From NCBI RefSeq assembly GCF_040581485.1, contig NC_090133.1, forward strand, positions 10,044,001 to 10,108,000: DNA of 64,000 bases. The letters run 5' to 3'. The position numbers and the translations under genes were made by a program. Below the pieces are notes generated by a model that was not told the DNA's origin, did no database searches, and worked only from the letters and a program-made list of their open reading frames with translations. This document shows positions 12,581-25,800 of this stretch, one piece after another. Numbering within the stretch: the stretch's first letter is position 1; each line of letters opens with the position of its first letter. This stretch comes from Linepithema humile (Eukaryota > Arthropoda > Insecta > Hymenoptera > Formicidae).

Positions 12581-14014
12581 CTAAAGTAGTTTATCTAGAG
12601 TGAGCCATTCGCCTTTCGTAACAACTGGCAACGTCTGTAGTGCGGGTATCACTTCGATTAGTGAAAGATTAACTTTTTCGCTAAACACACGACTTTCTTC
12701 AGACTCCCATAGATTAGGTATGAGACTTACAACTATTTCGACGGTACTTTCAAACCGCTGCTGCATGACCTTCATTGCACTGGCATAGTTCGTCTGTAAG
12801 AATAATCGTAGATAAGTAAGTTTTGATACGAAAGTTGAAACCACATATTATTACACTAAAAAATAGTGAATATATATTTATTTTATCGGCATAACTGCTG
12901 CAATTTTATCATTACTTTCTCTCATTTTTATAAGAACGAAAGAGGAGAATACGTACCACTTTCATCTGGTTTAGTAACTCCACGTATCGGTCTGAAAAAA
13001 TGCAATCTTCCCTAGACTTCTCAATTAAAACAGGCGCCCAGGTTTTCCACTTGGCTAAATAATCGGCTAACGGCACCACGGTGAGGTAAAACTTGGATTC
13101 TTCAACTGTCCCTTCATAATCATCATCATGCATGACCCTGTTGTAAGTGTTGCAGTTGCCTCTTAATGTCTGTTCCCAGTTGAAGAAGTCGTCGATCAGG
13201 AAAAAATTACCCTGCAACTGTGACGGTCCGTACGTGGCTCTTCTGCTGTACAGATCGGTGCTCACATTGAACACTTCAGCGATCTGTCTGATGATACCTA
13301 CAGCATTTAGGTAAGTGCTAGGCTTCATCAACACACTCCGCACACCGTGCTCGTTAAACTTCATTTCGAATAAATGCGGTACATCGATCAACTCGACGGG
13401 TGAAATGTACTTGGTGGAATTCGCATACGTTATCATCGTTTGAAATTGAATGTCTGGCATAGAACAGATTAGGCTGTCCGGTATTCTATGTTGACATAGT
13501 AGTTTACAGGTCATCTCTACTGTTGTAAGTGGTTTCCTGTATGACAACGTGGTCTTTTTTACCTCAAATATGTATTCTGGACCCAAGGGCCAAGACATGT
13601 CATCAACGATTGTGGCCGCTAAACAAATAGAAAGTTCAATCAGTTGTAATATTAAAATATTATATCCATCAATATATAACATTAATCTTTATAATTGGAT
13701 TTGTATACGATTCGTCTAAATTAAGGGAATCTTGATTTCTTTTTCAATAAAAACACTGTTTTAATTCAGATATTTCATCGTCCTAAAATAGGAAAAAAAG
13801 ATACGAATGCAAGTGGATGCTGCATTTTCGAAAAAAAGTAGATAAATTCATTAATGTTGTTTTCGCTAAATATTTTTAACTTGGATTATTTTGTTAAAGC
13901 ATATAATATAGCATATAATAGTTACATGATTTTATGCGCGATAAATATTAACTGACGCGAGTAAATTCAGTAATTGTACTCACCTAGAAAATAAGGGATA
14001 ATAGTCAAATTCAT
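12581..14014 (-). CDS. Small secreted vitellogenin-N domain protein (Vg-like)
   Basis: Three coding exons keep frame: 14014-13984, 13618-12957 and 12793-12581 (301 residues). Exon 1 encodes a short hydrophobic leader (MNLTIIPYFL...), so the product is probably secreted or luminal. The mature start WPLGPEYIFEV resembles the first beta strand of the lipid-transfer (Vitellogenin_N) module. Further matches to its N-terminal barrel are ELIDVPHLFEMKFNEHGVR and the later cysteine pair around RGNCNTYN. The chain stops where full vitellogenins continue into the helical and lipid-binding parts. Ants are known to carry shortened vitellogenin-like genes, and this could be one, but I assign the domain and not the subtype. 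It is convergent with RAD51D and divergent from METTL16. Confidence 0.65.
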
Positions 14015-14499
14015 TTCGCAGTAATCTTGTTATACGCGCTATACGTTGTACATTCAATTAACGCTATTCTTGTATCTGCAAGTCCTCTACATAAGAGTTG
14101 CTCCTAACTCAACTTCTGTACGTTGAATCTCTTGACCTGAGTTCTTTTATGTTATGTCCAAGCAATTCAAATGTCGAATCTATCATTGTAATGTAAACAA
14201 AAATATTTCGACGATGTTTACACATGTTATCTTGTGGATGTAGAGTTGTTTCTAAGGCATATCTGAAAACACGTGCGCAAATTATAAAAATTTTATTCTA
14301 TACATGGTGTCTCGTAATTCCCAAATCAAGATATTACAACATGAAAGTTCTCAAAAAACGAAATAGGAAAGTTTTTTACGATTTTTCAATCCAAGCAACA
14401 GTTTTTAAAATTGACCAATCAAGCTCCATGATTATTCGTGACAGAAGTCTGCGGTGTGTCGTCTGACATCAATCCGTATTGATCTCTGTTGAGATCAAA
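14015..14499. promoter_or_regulatory. Shared divergent promoter, Vg-like gene and METTL16
   Basis: Only 485 bp separate the two start codons, which point away from each other, so both promoters must lie here or in shared 5' UTR. I see no clear TATA box or CCAAT pair. The plus-strand open frame inside this stretch is not supported by homology. Confidence 0.45.
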
Positions 14500-17230
14500 A
14501 TGAACGTGAAGAAGTATATTCACCCAAGAAACAAATACAAGAAGCCGCCGAATTACAAGCAACTCGCAATCATGTATCCAGAATTTCGCGAAGTTGCAAT
14601 TATGGTATTGTAATATTTTCTCTAATCTACAAAATAGTGCAGTCTTGTATACATAATGTGTGGTTTAGGTTAGAAATTCTGTAAATATAAAGAACTATGC
14701 ATTCTATACGATTATGTGCATTTTTTCATGCTTTATTTTTTACAATTTTCTACAATTTAATTTTTACAATAATGATGATATCTTTTTTATGTTATTCCAT
14801 CCATGTTGGCACTCAGGATTTCACAGGAAAAGTCAGGATTGACTTCCAAAATCAGAAGAGTCTACGCGTGCTTACAGAAACACTTCTGAAACATGACTTC
14901 GATCTTCACGTGAGCATACCGTCGAACAAACTAAATCCGGCGATTACTTTGCGCATGAATTACATTCTGTGGATCGAGGATTTGATGAGACACTCCAAGT
15001 TGGAAATGAATAAAGTCATGGGTGTCGACATTGGTGAGTCTATGATTGCATCTTTAAAACATCTGTAAGCTACTTGATCCTTTTAATTCTTATAAGGCGT
15101 GTTAGTAATAAAATACTTCTGACGATTAATTCAAATAACAAGAGAAACAAGAAGTTTATTTGACTAACAATTAAGAATACAGTTAAAATAGCTTTTCCAA
15201 CATCAATTAACGCGCCTCGCTTTTACATGTATTGAGCAGATCATTTTTGTGTGAAATTTATCGCAAAGAACAAAAGTTGTGTCTTAAAAATTAATGAATA
15301 TAGAATAATTAGAACACTAATCACAGCAGTCATAAAGATTTCTTATCGAAGATGAAAAGTTAGGAGTTTGAAAAGAGTTTAGAGAATTTGCTTGTAATAA
15401 TGATATTTTGCTACTGCTCATCTTGCAATTTACTTAAATGTTTAGTGTGTGGGTTGCCAGATATGTAAATTATAGATAAATATATAGATTACTTGGGAAA
15501 CATTTGCTTGAAAAAGATTTGTTTTCAACAGGAACAGGAGCGATTTGCATATATGCTCTATTGCTGGCAAAAATCTATGGATGTCGTGTGCTTGGCACAG
15601 AAGTGGATCAAGAGAGCACGGATTATGCAGAGAAATGCATAAGAAGAAACAACTTGCAAGATTTAATTAAAGGTAAGATTTGTTAGTAACTTTCATAACA
15701 GTTGAAGGATCGTTTAGAACTAAAGTTGGAAAATTTAATTCCACGTGAGATTTTCCGATTTAGTAATTACAGTGAACTCCGATAGAATTTTTAAGGACAC
15801 GATAGAGAACGAGAAAGTTTATGACTTCTCGATGTGCAACCCGCCGTTTTTCGAGAACAAAGATGACGGGGAAAAGACTGCTAAGGCCCTGCCACCGAGA
15901 AATGCGCCCACCGGAAATGACAGTGAGCTGAAAACCGAGGGCGGCGAAGTGGCCTTCGTGACAAAAATGATTGACGAAAGTATCGAACTGGGAGATCAAA
16001 TAAAGATCTACAGTACAATGATCGGTAAAAAAGCCGATTTGTTTCATATCAAAAAGCTGATAAAGTCGAGGAACATAGAAAACGTAACGTGGACAGAATT
16101 TTGCCAAGGTTACACGACACGGTAAATAAATTGATATTTTAAAATTTGTTGCAGCAAATTAATAGCGTAATTAACTAGTAAACTAGTAATATAAATTGTC
16201 ATTAGTTAATGTTTAATAAATGATTAAATTAATAAATAAAGTCTTTAGAGATTATAGCTGCGTTTATCAATAGATGGGGTTTAGCTTGGAGTTTCCTACC
16301 GAAAAGCATCGTGGACTTGAGCACTGCACCTGTTATTAGAAAGAGCGGAAAATCTATGACGCAGATCTTGAAGAAGAATTATAAAACCTCGATAACGGTT
16401 CCTGTGAAAGAGAAATTTCTCCGCATGGACGATTTAATTGGTTTCCTAAAAACAACGGCGGAAGAAATCAATGTAATACATTAACGTCCTTACTTTTAGT
16501 ATTAAATTACTATTTGTTAATTATTTTTAATTAAAAATTTATGTAATCATCTATTTGTTTGTTATTACAGATTAAATTACAAGACGTTCCCGTTAATGAG
16601 GACAATTTTGACGGCTGGATGTGTCGAATAATTGCTGGAGAAAAGTCATGGGAGCACTCGCGCAGGAAACGGCGTCTAGCACAGCGAGAAACTGCATTGA
16701 AAAGGTTAAAAAATGAAAGTGACGAGTGTATTAAAACGAATGCAATTCAAGAGATTTCAAGCACAGTCACGAAAGAAGATGACAACAATGAACAAGTGAA
16801 TAAGAATCCTTCAGACGAGCCATCATCATCGACAGTTCAAGTCAGAAATGATACAAGCAGTTCGAATGAAAAAAATTTTGCTAAGAAAGTACCTGAGAAA
16901 CGTGTTCCCCTGCTTGTTTGCAAACTCTGCGTGCAGATCGAAAGTCCCGAATGCGACGAAGAGACACTTATGCAGGACGTGTTCAGAATATGGATGCTAT
17001 TTGAGAATGGAAGCGGCGGTCTGGAAGCGTTACAATCGCTGCGACAGTACTTGATAAACAAATTGCAAGTGAGAGAAAAAATTGGCGATAGTTTGTCGAA
17101 GCCTGTGAAGAAAAGGAGGAAAAGGACGAGGAACGCTCCCGGCGGAAGCGGCGGTACTGCAATCGAACGATCTCAGTCGGAGAAAGATTTGTCGATTGGC
17201 GAAGACGCGAAAAGTTTCGATAGCTCTTAA
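14500..17230 (+). CDS. Mettl16: METTL16 RNA N6-adenosine methyltransferase
   Basis: METTL16 methylates the U6 snRNA ACAGA box and hairpins of SAM synthetase mRNA, using S-adenosylmethionine. Six exons keep frame: 14500-14604, 14817-15033, 15532-15672, 15764-16121, 16274-16472 and 16571-17230 (559 residues, against 562 in human). The N-terminal module (HPRNKYKKPPNYKQLA) is the family's RNA-binding start. The SAM motif DIGTGAICIY begins near residue 106. The catalytic NPPF sits at about 180-183 (MCNPPFFEN). The segment EFCQGYTTRWGLAWSF crosses the exon 4/5 join exactly as in other METTL16 proteins. The basic, low-complexity middle is followed by a C-terminal VCR-like fold (LLVCKLCVQIES, GGLEALQSLRQYL). 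All key residues are present, so the enzyme should be active. Confidence 0.95.
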
Positions 17231-18437
17231 ACCAAACTTGACGCTGTGATACGTATGTAAAACAATGTATATTTCATTCAACATGTTGAAAGTAACAAGA
17301 TGATATACGTAAACCAAGTTTGTAACTTTTTATTTGTATAATAGACCTTATGATTAATCACTATTCCTCTTTTATAGTACAATGTGGCTAACAAGCGCGT
17401 TGTACTTATTCGCTATAAATGATTATTATTGCGACGTGAAAATGAGTCTGTCGGGACGACAGAGATCACACGATATGACGATACAACATTTCGTTAACGA
17501 TCGTTCGATCGTTCGCTTTTTTTTCCTACTCTTGCTACAAAAAAAATTGCTAGTACTCTCTTCAGGCCTGAACTCTCGCTTGAGAATCGACGAGGGCTGC
17601 AATAAAATAATCAGCACTATTTTCTTCGGCGAGACACCGTGACTACTCTCTTTCTTTCTCTCTCTCTCTCTCTCACACTACTCGCTAAGATTATTGATCG
17701 CGGTATCGCTCATCGATCGAACCGCGGATAAATTCGTAGAGCGGACGAAGTGAACGAAAATTAACATTAACAGCACGGTAACATTCTCAATTCTCACATA
17801 ATCGTCTTAGGACTATAATCGTAAAACTCGAAGTCGATTATTACAATCGCAGCAATTTCATCAACAATCGCTGTATTTTTTTTTTTTTTTTATATTAACA
17901 AATATAATCGGGTAACAACGTCATTCGCTCTTGCAGCGTTTACTCTTATCACCACTCTTCTCACGACTGAGAGTGTTGATGTATAATATACCCATGCATC
18001 AACGAGAAGTATATTGCTTAAAAATAAAATCCTGCACAATTCGAGGACACTGATGAAAGTAAAAGGAAGCACTTTTGCATACGAACTGCTGTACGAAATA
18101 AAAGACGGTGCGTTACATTTGCATGGATTTCGATATCACGATACTTTCTTCTTTCATTGGTATTAATTAGGATGCGGCGACAACAGCCTAAACGGCGACC
18201 TTGCGGAAAAGGACAGATAGAACCGGATTGCTGAACTCATTTGAAAGCACCAGTGCGCGCTGGTGCATCGTCCGTTGTACACGTTTCTAATCGTAATAAC
18301 ATGACGTAACGTAATGCCCATAGTGTCCGACATGCGTTCTGCTAAAAACAAATCTGGGTAAAAGGAAAACTTATACCGAACCCCCCCCCCCCCCCCAAAA
18401 TGTTCAGTGCGTCCAATTTGCTCGCATACATTATGTA
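17231..18437. other. Intergenic region with simple repeats
   Basis: METTL16 3' flank. It holds a (TC)n run near 17650-17676, a T tract at 17877-17891 and a C homopolymer at 18381-18397. A short perfect inverted pair (GCACCAGTGCGCGCTGGTGC) lies near 18248. No gene or RNA was recognised. Confidence 0.6.
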
Positions 18438-18908
18438 CTGGGTCCGTCGAACAGTTCGGTTCGATTTTTCAAGGAAATTCAATCGCTTTATTAATAAACA
18501 CATCGCTTTATCGCTAATCAATGAAATAATTTCGTTGACCTTTCAAAATTCGCGAGTTCGCTTCGAGTAAATTGCGTCATCATCCATTTCCGTGGAGCGT
18601 CCATGTCATTGAGATCAAAATCACCGCGTCGAAACTTTGCAAAACCATTTTCTAACTGTTTTGGAAGTTACAGCGGCTCTCTGTACACTTTACAAAGCTT
18701 TCAGGCAGAAACATTCGAATTTTCTCGAAACTTGAACATAATGCGACGCAAATGCAGCTTTTCGACGCTCATTTTTTAATCGAAACAAACTAATTTTGCA
18801 TCAAAATTGCAGCTGAGAATGCAAAGACATTTTTTAACAGCTTTTCCTGTATTAAACAATTTTAGCGATACATACTAAAAATCGAACCGAACTTTTTGAC
18901 AGACCCAG
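18438..18908 (-). mobile_element. Decayed mariner-like element
   Basis: Inverted ends are CTGGGTCCGTCGAACAGTTC and, at the other end, GAACTTTTTGACAGACCCAG, each flanked by TA (18436-18437 and 18909-18910). They continue inward through a shared AAAATCGAACCGAA. On the minus strand a short frame reads FDLNDMDAP, resembling the FDLND linker of mariner transposases, but no long frame survives. At 471 bp it is an internally deleted copy. It lies downstream of the clueless 3' end. Confidence 0.55.
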
Positions 18909-18934
18909 TATATTTATAGTTAAGTATAATTTAA

Positions 18935-19139
18935 CCCTTTGCGGTGACAAACTGGACTCGCTGCGCATTTTTCTTACACGGCAATCAGCTGTACTCTTTT
19001 TCTCATTCGCGGCTGATCGCACAAGATTTCACTTGTATTCTTATCTCTTAGCAAAATCTTTTCATGTCTTTCGCAGGACAATCTTTAATAACGCGATCAG
19101 TAGGACAGTCATTATTAAGCGCAATTCGACCGCAAAGGG
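18935..19139. mobile_element. piggyBac-like MITE
   Basis: A 205-bp element with ends CCCTTTGCGGT and ACCGCAAAGGG. Its left flank is TTAA (18931-18934) and its right flank TTAG (19140-19143), one change from a perfect TTAA duplication. CCCTTTGC-type ends with TTAA are the piggyBac pattern. It has no ORF. Confidence 0.65.
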
Positions 19140-19830
19140 TTAGTGTGCACCAGTGCACACTAGTGCACTCGAATTCGCTGTAAATAGAAAAAAAAGGAGA
19201 CATATGATTTCCGATACCTATTAAAAATGATCGAGTGAAACGTCGCCGATTAACGAATAAATATAACGAATTAACAGTCGGAATCGTCGACGCATCGTAT
19301 CACCGGCGTTGCAGCGACGAATAACGAGCTCTTCCTTGAAAAAATGCGCGATCACACGGATGAAGAGATCATATTGCTCCTCGATTCTGCGACGCGCAGC
19401 GGAAACAATCCTTTGTTGTATATCTAACGCACTCGCATCGAAGATCGTTCCTTCAAGCGACGCGACACCCTTGTCTGTTATGTACACTTATAACAAAATG
19501 AGTGTGCGCATCGCGTGTGAATTCAACTCCTCGACGAATATATGCGCTTCTCGCCTCTTTCTTAGCAAACGATGAGAAACTTGCATCTCGTTCCATTTTT
19601 TTTTTTTTTAAACTAGTCTTATAACCCGATTGCGTTTGAAAAGTACAACAAAACAGTACAAATACGAAGTATGTATATGTATGCTGCGTATGAGAACACA
19701 CATACATACACATAACCATATACGCAATGATCCTCGAGCGCGCGCGAAGTCGTCCCTCGCGGCAGAGGACTAGGATTTAAAAAAAGAGAAAGGAAAGACT
19801 ACTGACGTTCGTCGTCGGTGCGCAAAGAAC

Positions 19831-22800
19831 TCAGCTCTCCGCCACCGCGACCGGCTCCAGGGTGTCCTCTTTGCTATCGTCTAATTTTTTGGTCTCCGGT
19901 TTCTGCTCGATCTTCTTCTCCGCGGACGCCTTCTTCGTCTCCCTGTCGTCCTTCTTGGCGTCCGTCTCGGTGATCATTTTGACGGCCTCGCCGCTGTCCG
20001 GCGACTGTTCCTTCTGCCGTTTTTCGATCTCTGCTTTGAAGTTGTCGATGTCCTGCTGACTGATTTGCACGAAGAGGATGCCGTTGATCACATTGAGCAT
20101 ATCCAGCACCGAGCCCATGCTCGGCGCCTGCACCTGAATCGGCGGCAAGCTCACGCCCGACTTGCCCGTGTAGATCTCGTTCATCTTCTTCTGCAGCACG
20201 ACCGCCTGCTGGGTCAGGTGGCGCAAACAGTCGCTGCTCTCCTTCGTCTTCTCGTGCTCCTCGCCCAATTGCTGCTTGTAGATCGCGTACGTCTCCTTCT
20301 CGTTGTTCAGGGCCGCCCGGAAGTCGCCCATGCACGACTGGGTGCGCGCGACCAGATGATAGGAAACCGCCACCTTCAGCGAGCGCGGACCGTGGTAACG
20401 CAGATTCAGGGCTAACGCGTGCTCCAGGAAGCGCAGCGACAGCTCGTACTCGCCGACCGCGTGCAGGATCAGCGAGATATTGCTCTGAAAGAGTCGAGTA
20501 TCATCGTTCAAACGTTCATTTGGAGATGTAGCTTTGGATATACAAGAACTTCTCATGAAAGAGATTTGTGAAATTCATCTCGGCAAACTTACATCCAGCA
20601 AGGCCACTTCCGGATGATCCTCGCCACAGACCAGCAGCGCCAGATAACGTGCTCTGTACAGAAGTCTTAGCGAGACAGACACCTGGCCGTTGGCGAAGGA
20701 ATATAAGGCGAGATGTATCTGCGAATGTAGATTATTAGTTGTATATTATAATATTGTCACTTAATATTACTTTTATCGTCAAAAGTTGACAAAATAACCT
20801 AAAACTTTTATCATCTTTTCACTATTATAACGTTAATCATAATTGCATTAGAAGACTTACGTATTCTGTGATGGTATACGGATGATCGATGCCGTTGACT
20901 CTTTCCGACATGAGCACAGCCTTCTGCTGAGTGGCGAGCGCCTCCGCGTGATCGCCCATTATGTAATTCAGTCTCGCCAGCATTCTGAGACATTGCGCGA
21001 TCTCGGGATGCATGGCGCCGTACACGTTGTTCAAAAGATTCAGCGCCTCGCTGATCAGCTCGTAGCCGTCCTTCAAATAACCCTGCTGGATCTTACTTTG
21101 GCCGGTGGTGTAAAAGTTGTACGCGTCGCTGGCCTGAAAGAAATCGAGTTAGAATTTACTCGAATCCCTAATTTGAGTAAAAATTATTGTTTAGCTCTTC
21201 AAACATTTTTAGATCTCCAAATTAAACTCTTTTAAAACTGTTTTTTTTTTTTTTAAATTGATCATTGTTGCAATAAATTAATCACTTGTAAAGTTTCAAA
21301 GCTATTAGATTTTTCAAGTGCTTTAGCAGCTCACCCTGGGATTGATGTGCTTGACAACAGGGAAGATGTTCAGTATGTCCTCCTCGAAGAACGTAGCCCG
21401 GTTCTTGTTCTCGAAGTTGTATTCGCGCAGCAATATCTGAATGCCGGCCTTGGTGCAGAAGCCACGCAGCAGCGAGATCTTTTGCAAATGAAAGTGTTCT
21501 ATCGTGGCATCCAGGGACTCCGGACTCGGCGTTTCCCAGTCGAAATAGGCTTTCAGATCACCTTTGATTTGCTGCCACAGCGATTTAGGCGTCAATGACG
21601 CCCACTCCACCTCCGACTGCTGCGGCCCGTTATTTCTACCCTTGCGTTTGTTGCGGCGTTTGGCAGTTTTGCTTTGAAGCTGAAATAAGAAACGATCACT
21701 GATCAAGTAATTAGTGCAAAATTTCAACTGTCGATTGTCGCGATGTTTTCTGAATTATGCATTAAATATACGCGTCATGTGATTCAATGCGCCATGGCTT
21801 GCTGTACCTCTTCCAGATTTTGTTGAGGATGTATAATCTGCGCCGAAGACAGCAGACAATTCAGGAAGTGGCTGACGGCTGCGGACAAACTCATCAGTTC
21901 CGTGCCCTGCAAAACAATACGCTTCTAGTTCCGCTCTCCCAAAAATTCGGACTCCGCTCCTCCAAAAGTAATCAATACCTGCATGTAAGAAGTGAAGATG
22001 TGTTTGGCGGATCGAAGGATCAGCTCCGACACGGCGATGCGATTGAGATACTGCAGTTGCGGCACCGCGGCCAGCATGGCCGCCAGTTTGCCGAGATATC
22101 GAACGTTGATACCCTTGCCGTGAAGAGCCTCCACCAACGTGCTGCCGTCCATCGCGGCTGCTGTGTGATCCAGGCACTCTCGAATCTAGAATAAAGAATT
22201 ATACGTGTAGCTTCCAATCGAATCGCAAAAATGCCAAGATTTCGCGCAATCCGACGACGAACTTACGAATGTTGGCAGCTGCATCGTGAGCAGGAAGTCC
22301 GCGGCGTCCTTCACCAATTGCTTCTGCTTCTTCAGGTCGGAACCGTTGGCATCCGGATGCTTGACGCCAGGCGAGAAAACGTCTGGATTGAATCTCACGT
22401 CGAACTCGGCGTCTCGCAGACTGCCCACCGCCATTGCGGCTTTTCGCACTATCTCCTTCGTGCTCTCCTCCACTATCGCCAAGCGACAAAACTTATTACA
22501 CGACCAATACCTCGCTCTCTTCTAAATTGTGCAATCTTTTATATAATAATTTCTCTACAATTCATAATTTTTGATATTCTTTCCTTCTTTCTTCTCGACG
22601 TGCAACATTTCTTCGGATAGAATTCTTATTAAGAGCCACTCTTTTTTATCAACTCTATAAAATAATTAATACATCTAGAAAAAGATATGATACGCACATT
22701 CTTGTTTTTCACCGCCCGTGATCGAGTCGGTGATGCTCTCGACGATTTTCTTAGCTTCATCGGCTTCTATCAACGACTGAGTGCAGTCTTCTTTGTTGCT

Positions 22801-25800
22801 GTCTACAGCTACGGCGACAGTTAAGTCCTCCTTCTTGCCCTCCTAAAACCCATATTGTTCGCCAACGTTCGCATTATCTCTTTTTTATAATCACGATCTC
22901 GAATTATTTGCGATAAAGCCATACATATTTACCTTAGCAGACGCCTCCTTTTCCTTTTGAGATCTTCTAGCTGACGTAAGCTGCTGCAGATTAACGGCCG
23001 CGTGCTTGATAAACTGAACGTACCTCGCCTCGACAAACGAGTCTATGAGCTCCTGACGCAAGCAGGCCAATCTGTGCTTGTGCTCCACCGGAAAGCCCAA
23101 GGCTCGCGCCTCTTTGCTCAGCTCCACACCTTCAACTGAAGCGGAATATCTTTCGCATAACCGGAATACGCACAGCTTTTTCGAATTATCGTAGGATTCT
23201 TCGACTCACGTTTGAGGAAATTTACGTCGGGCGGAAAGGTCCTCAACAGATCCAGCACATAATGCCGCGAATCGTTACCGATGATACCCTTGCACTCCAC
23301 GCTGCTGCACAATTCAATCTCCTCGCCGGCGTCGTTGATCACTTTGTGGGGGAGGATTTTCAGCTGCTGCCCAGCTTTGTTCAGCTAAATAAAGCGATCG
23401 AGTGTTCAATTGATTGCATTATCTTTTCTCAACGTAGACATTAGCGTGCTATCTGTATCTCAATTTTTTCACCATCCTTCTTACTGATTTCACTACGATT
23501 TCGCATGCACATTTACCAGTTCGAGGTACTTGGGATGCGTGAGGACTGTCTTTCCGAAGTCGACCGATCCGTAGACTACCGACTGTTCCTGTTCGCGTTC
23601 CAGTATGCCCGGTATGATGGATTGCGCGGTGACACGGTAGCCTCTGCGAAAGGATTCATTAATTAAAGCTTGATAAAAGCGCAAAGTGAAATCGTAAGAT
23701 TCGAAAAACGCACCTGTAGTCGATGACGACGGTGCCGAGGGTGTAGAGACCGGGCAGGTCCACAGCTGCGTACACCCGGACGCCCTGTAGATCATTGCGA
23801 GGCGCTACGAAAGCCGCGGCGTCGCCGCCCAACTCTTTGTAGTGATCGCGCACGTCGAAGCCGAGCGAGAAGAAGATATTGTTCCAGATGAACATCTGCA
23901 TTTTCGCCTCCTCGCCCGGGTTGATCGCCATCACGTTGCCGTCGATCACCGCCACCGCTCCGCGAGTCGCTGCCGCCACGAAGTCACTGTGAACCTGAAC
24001 AATGGGAAGAGAAGAATTGATTGTTGAAGAGAAAACTATCTGTCATTTGATATATTGAGGAGAGATCGACGGCGCACCTTGAAAATAGCTCGCTCTCGCA
24101 GCAATCTCTCGGGAAGATTTTTACGCGGCAATTCTCTCGTAGTCTGCAGCTCCTCGTTCCAGTCGCGAGTTTGTCCCGGGATGTGTTCTTCGTATCCCAA
24201 CTTGGAGGAGAAGGCTAAGGGCGAGAGAAGGGATCGATTGAATGAAGAGAATTTATTAGAATTAATCAAAGGCGATGTATATGCGTACGTCATTAAAGTT
24301 TTGGCAGCACTTACTGTCTTCTGCGCGAATGGCATCGATGGTATGCTCGATTTGCGGCGCGCTCCAGGCATACAGCTGATAAGGCGTGGCCACTCGTTCG
24401 AAGGGATGCCTCTGAGTCCTGCGTCGTTGCATAGCGGCGAAGCCTCGCTTGAAGGCCTGACTGAGCTGGTTCAGCAGCTCGATTAGGCTGTGGCACAAGT
24501 GACTAGGCGTGGCCGGTTTGGGATTGAACATCTCCTTGGTTGACTGGTTGACGAAGAAGCCTCTAGCGCACGCGGTCAAGTAATACTGCTTATCCTCCAG
24601 TGTCACTACATGCAAATATATTAGGTCACCGTGAAGTTTTCTATGGCCGGGCGGTGGATTCCATCCCGACGTTGTTAGAACCTGGGGAAATGTAAAAGAA
24701 ACTTGGAAACTCTTCGTCTCCGTCTTATTCAGACGAAAGTAAAATCTCGTTTTGAATCTTGAAAGAAATAAGAAAGAAATCTTTTAATGAACTTTTTTCG
24801 GAACAAATAATCTGCGTTGCTTTGTGCTAGATATATTATACAATATATCTACGTTTCTTTGATAAATTTAATTAAACTTTATTACCAAGACTTCTTCGTC
24901 TCTAAAAGAAAATCTGTCTTCTAAAATTTATTTTCCAAAATATATTGAAAGACTTGGAGCTTTTTCGGCTTTCTTGTTTGAACTTTTCAAGAAAAAAAAA
25001 AAAGAAAAAAAAGAAGAAAAACTGTCCCTGATATATTATCCAATATAATCAATTTACCTTTTATTTTATCTGCTCAAGTCTTACAATTATGAACACGTTC
25101 CGTGCTCTGATTTTACGTGACTTTCTACTTGTGTCCTGAAATTTATTATATATGTTATACAAGATTTCAATTAGAAAATCAACGAAAAAGAAGTGTAATA
25201 TACAAAATGCGTCGTACACCAAATATGAGAGAAATATTTTGTTTTAAACAGCCTGAGCGGAAAGTTCAGCGCGAGCCACGTGACACGAAACGTGTTAATA
25301 AACTGATTAAGAATCATTAACTGGATTTATTATCAAGAATCGCCAACCTTTAAACACGGAGGACACTTCTGTTCTTTCGCCTGCGGCTGAAGGGGCAACA
25401 GAGGCCTGTCCTTGCAACCGGGTATGATGTAATCAGGCGGCGTGCAGTCGACGGAATCCGCCCGGGTCTTCTTCTTCTCCAGAATATCGCCGTTCGTAAC
25501 GATATTGAGGAACGACAGGCTGCTGCACTCGACGCCGTTGTAAGCGTCCGCGGGGTCCACGGACTTGAGCAAGTCGCGCACGTGCCGCACGTGTATACGC
25601 GCCTCCCGCATCGTATACGGCTCCTCCACCACCTTGATGATCGAGCCGTCCTTCAGGCCTTCGATATTCTTCAGCTCGGCGAAGTTGTCCAATGTGTTGG
25701 TGTCCAGTTGCAGGGAGAAGCACGTACGGTGACAAGTGTCTTCGCGGTCCATGAGCAGCTGGTGGATCTCCTGCGATGAAAAAACGCATCGGTGGAATCA

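Noticed and set aside
14697..15068. Plus-strand frame starting upstream of METTL16 exon 2
   Set aside because: Its ATG lies in intron 1; only the part from 14817 is METTL16 coding sequence.
20065..20415. Plus-strand frame of 116 codons opposite clueless
   Set aside because: Shadow of the GC-rich clueless exon; leucine/arginine/histidine-rich nonsense.
24055..24486. Plus-strand frame of 143 codons
   Set aside because: Antisense to clueless exons 4-5, which have clear homology on the minus strand.
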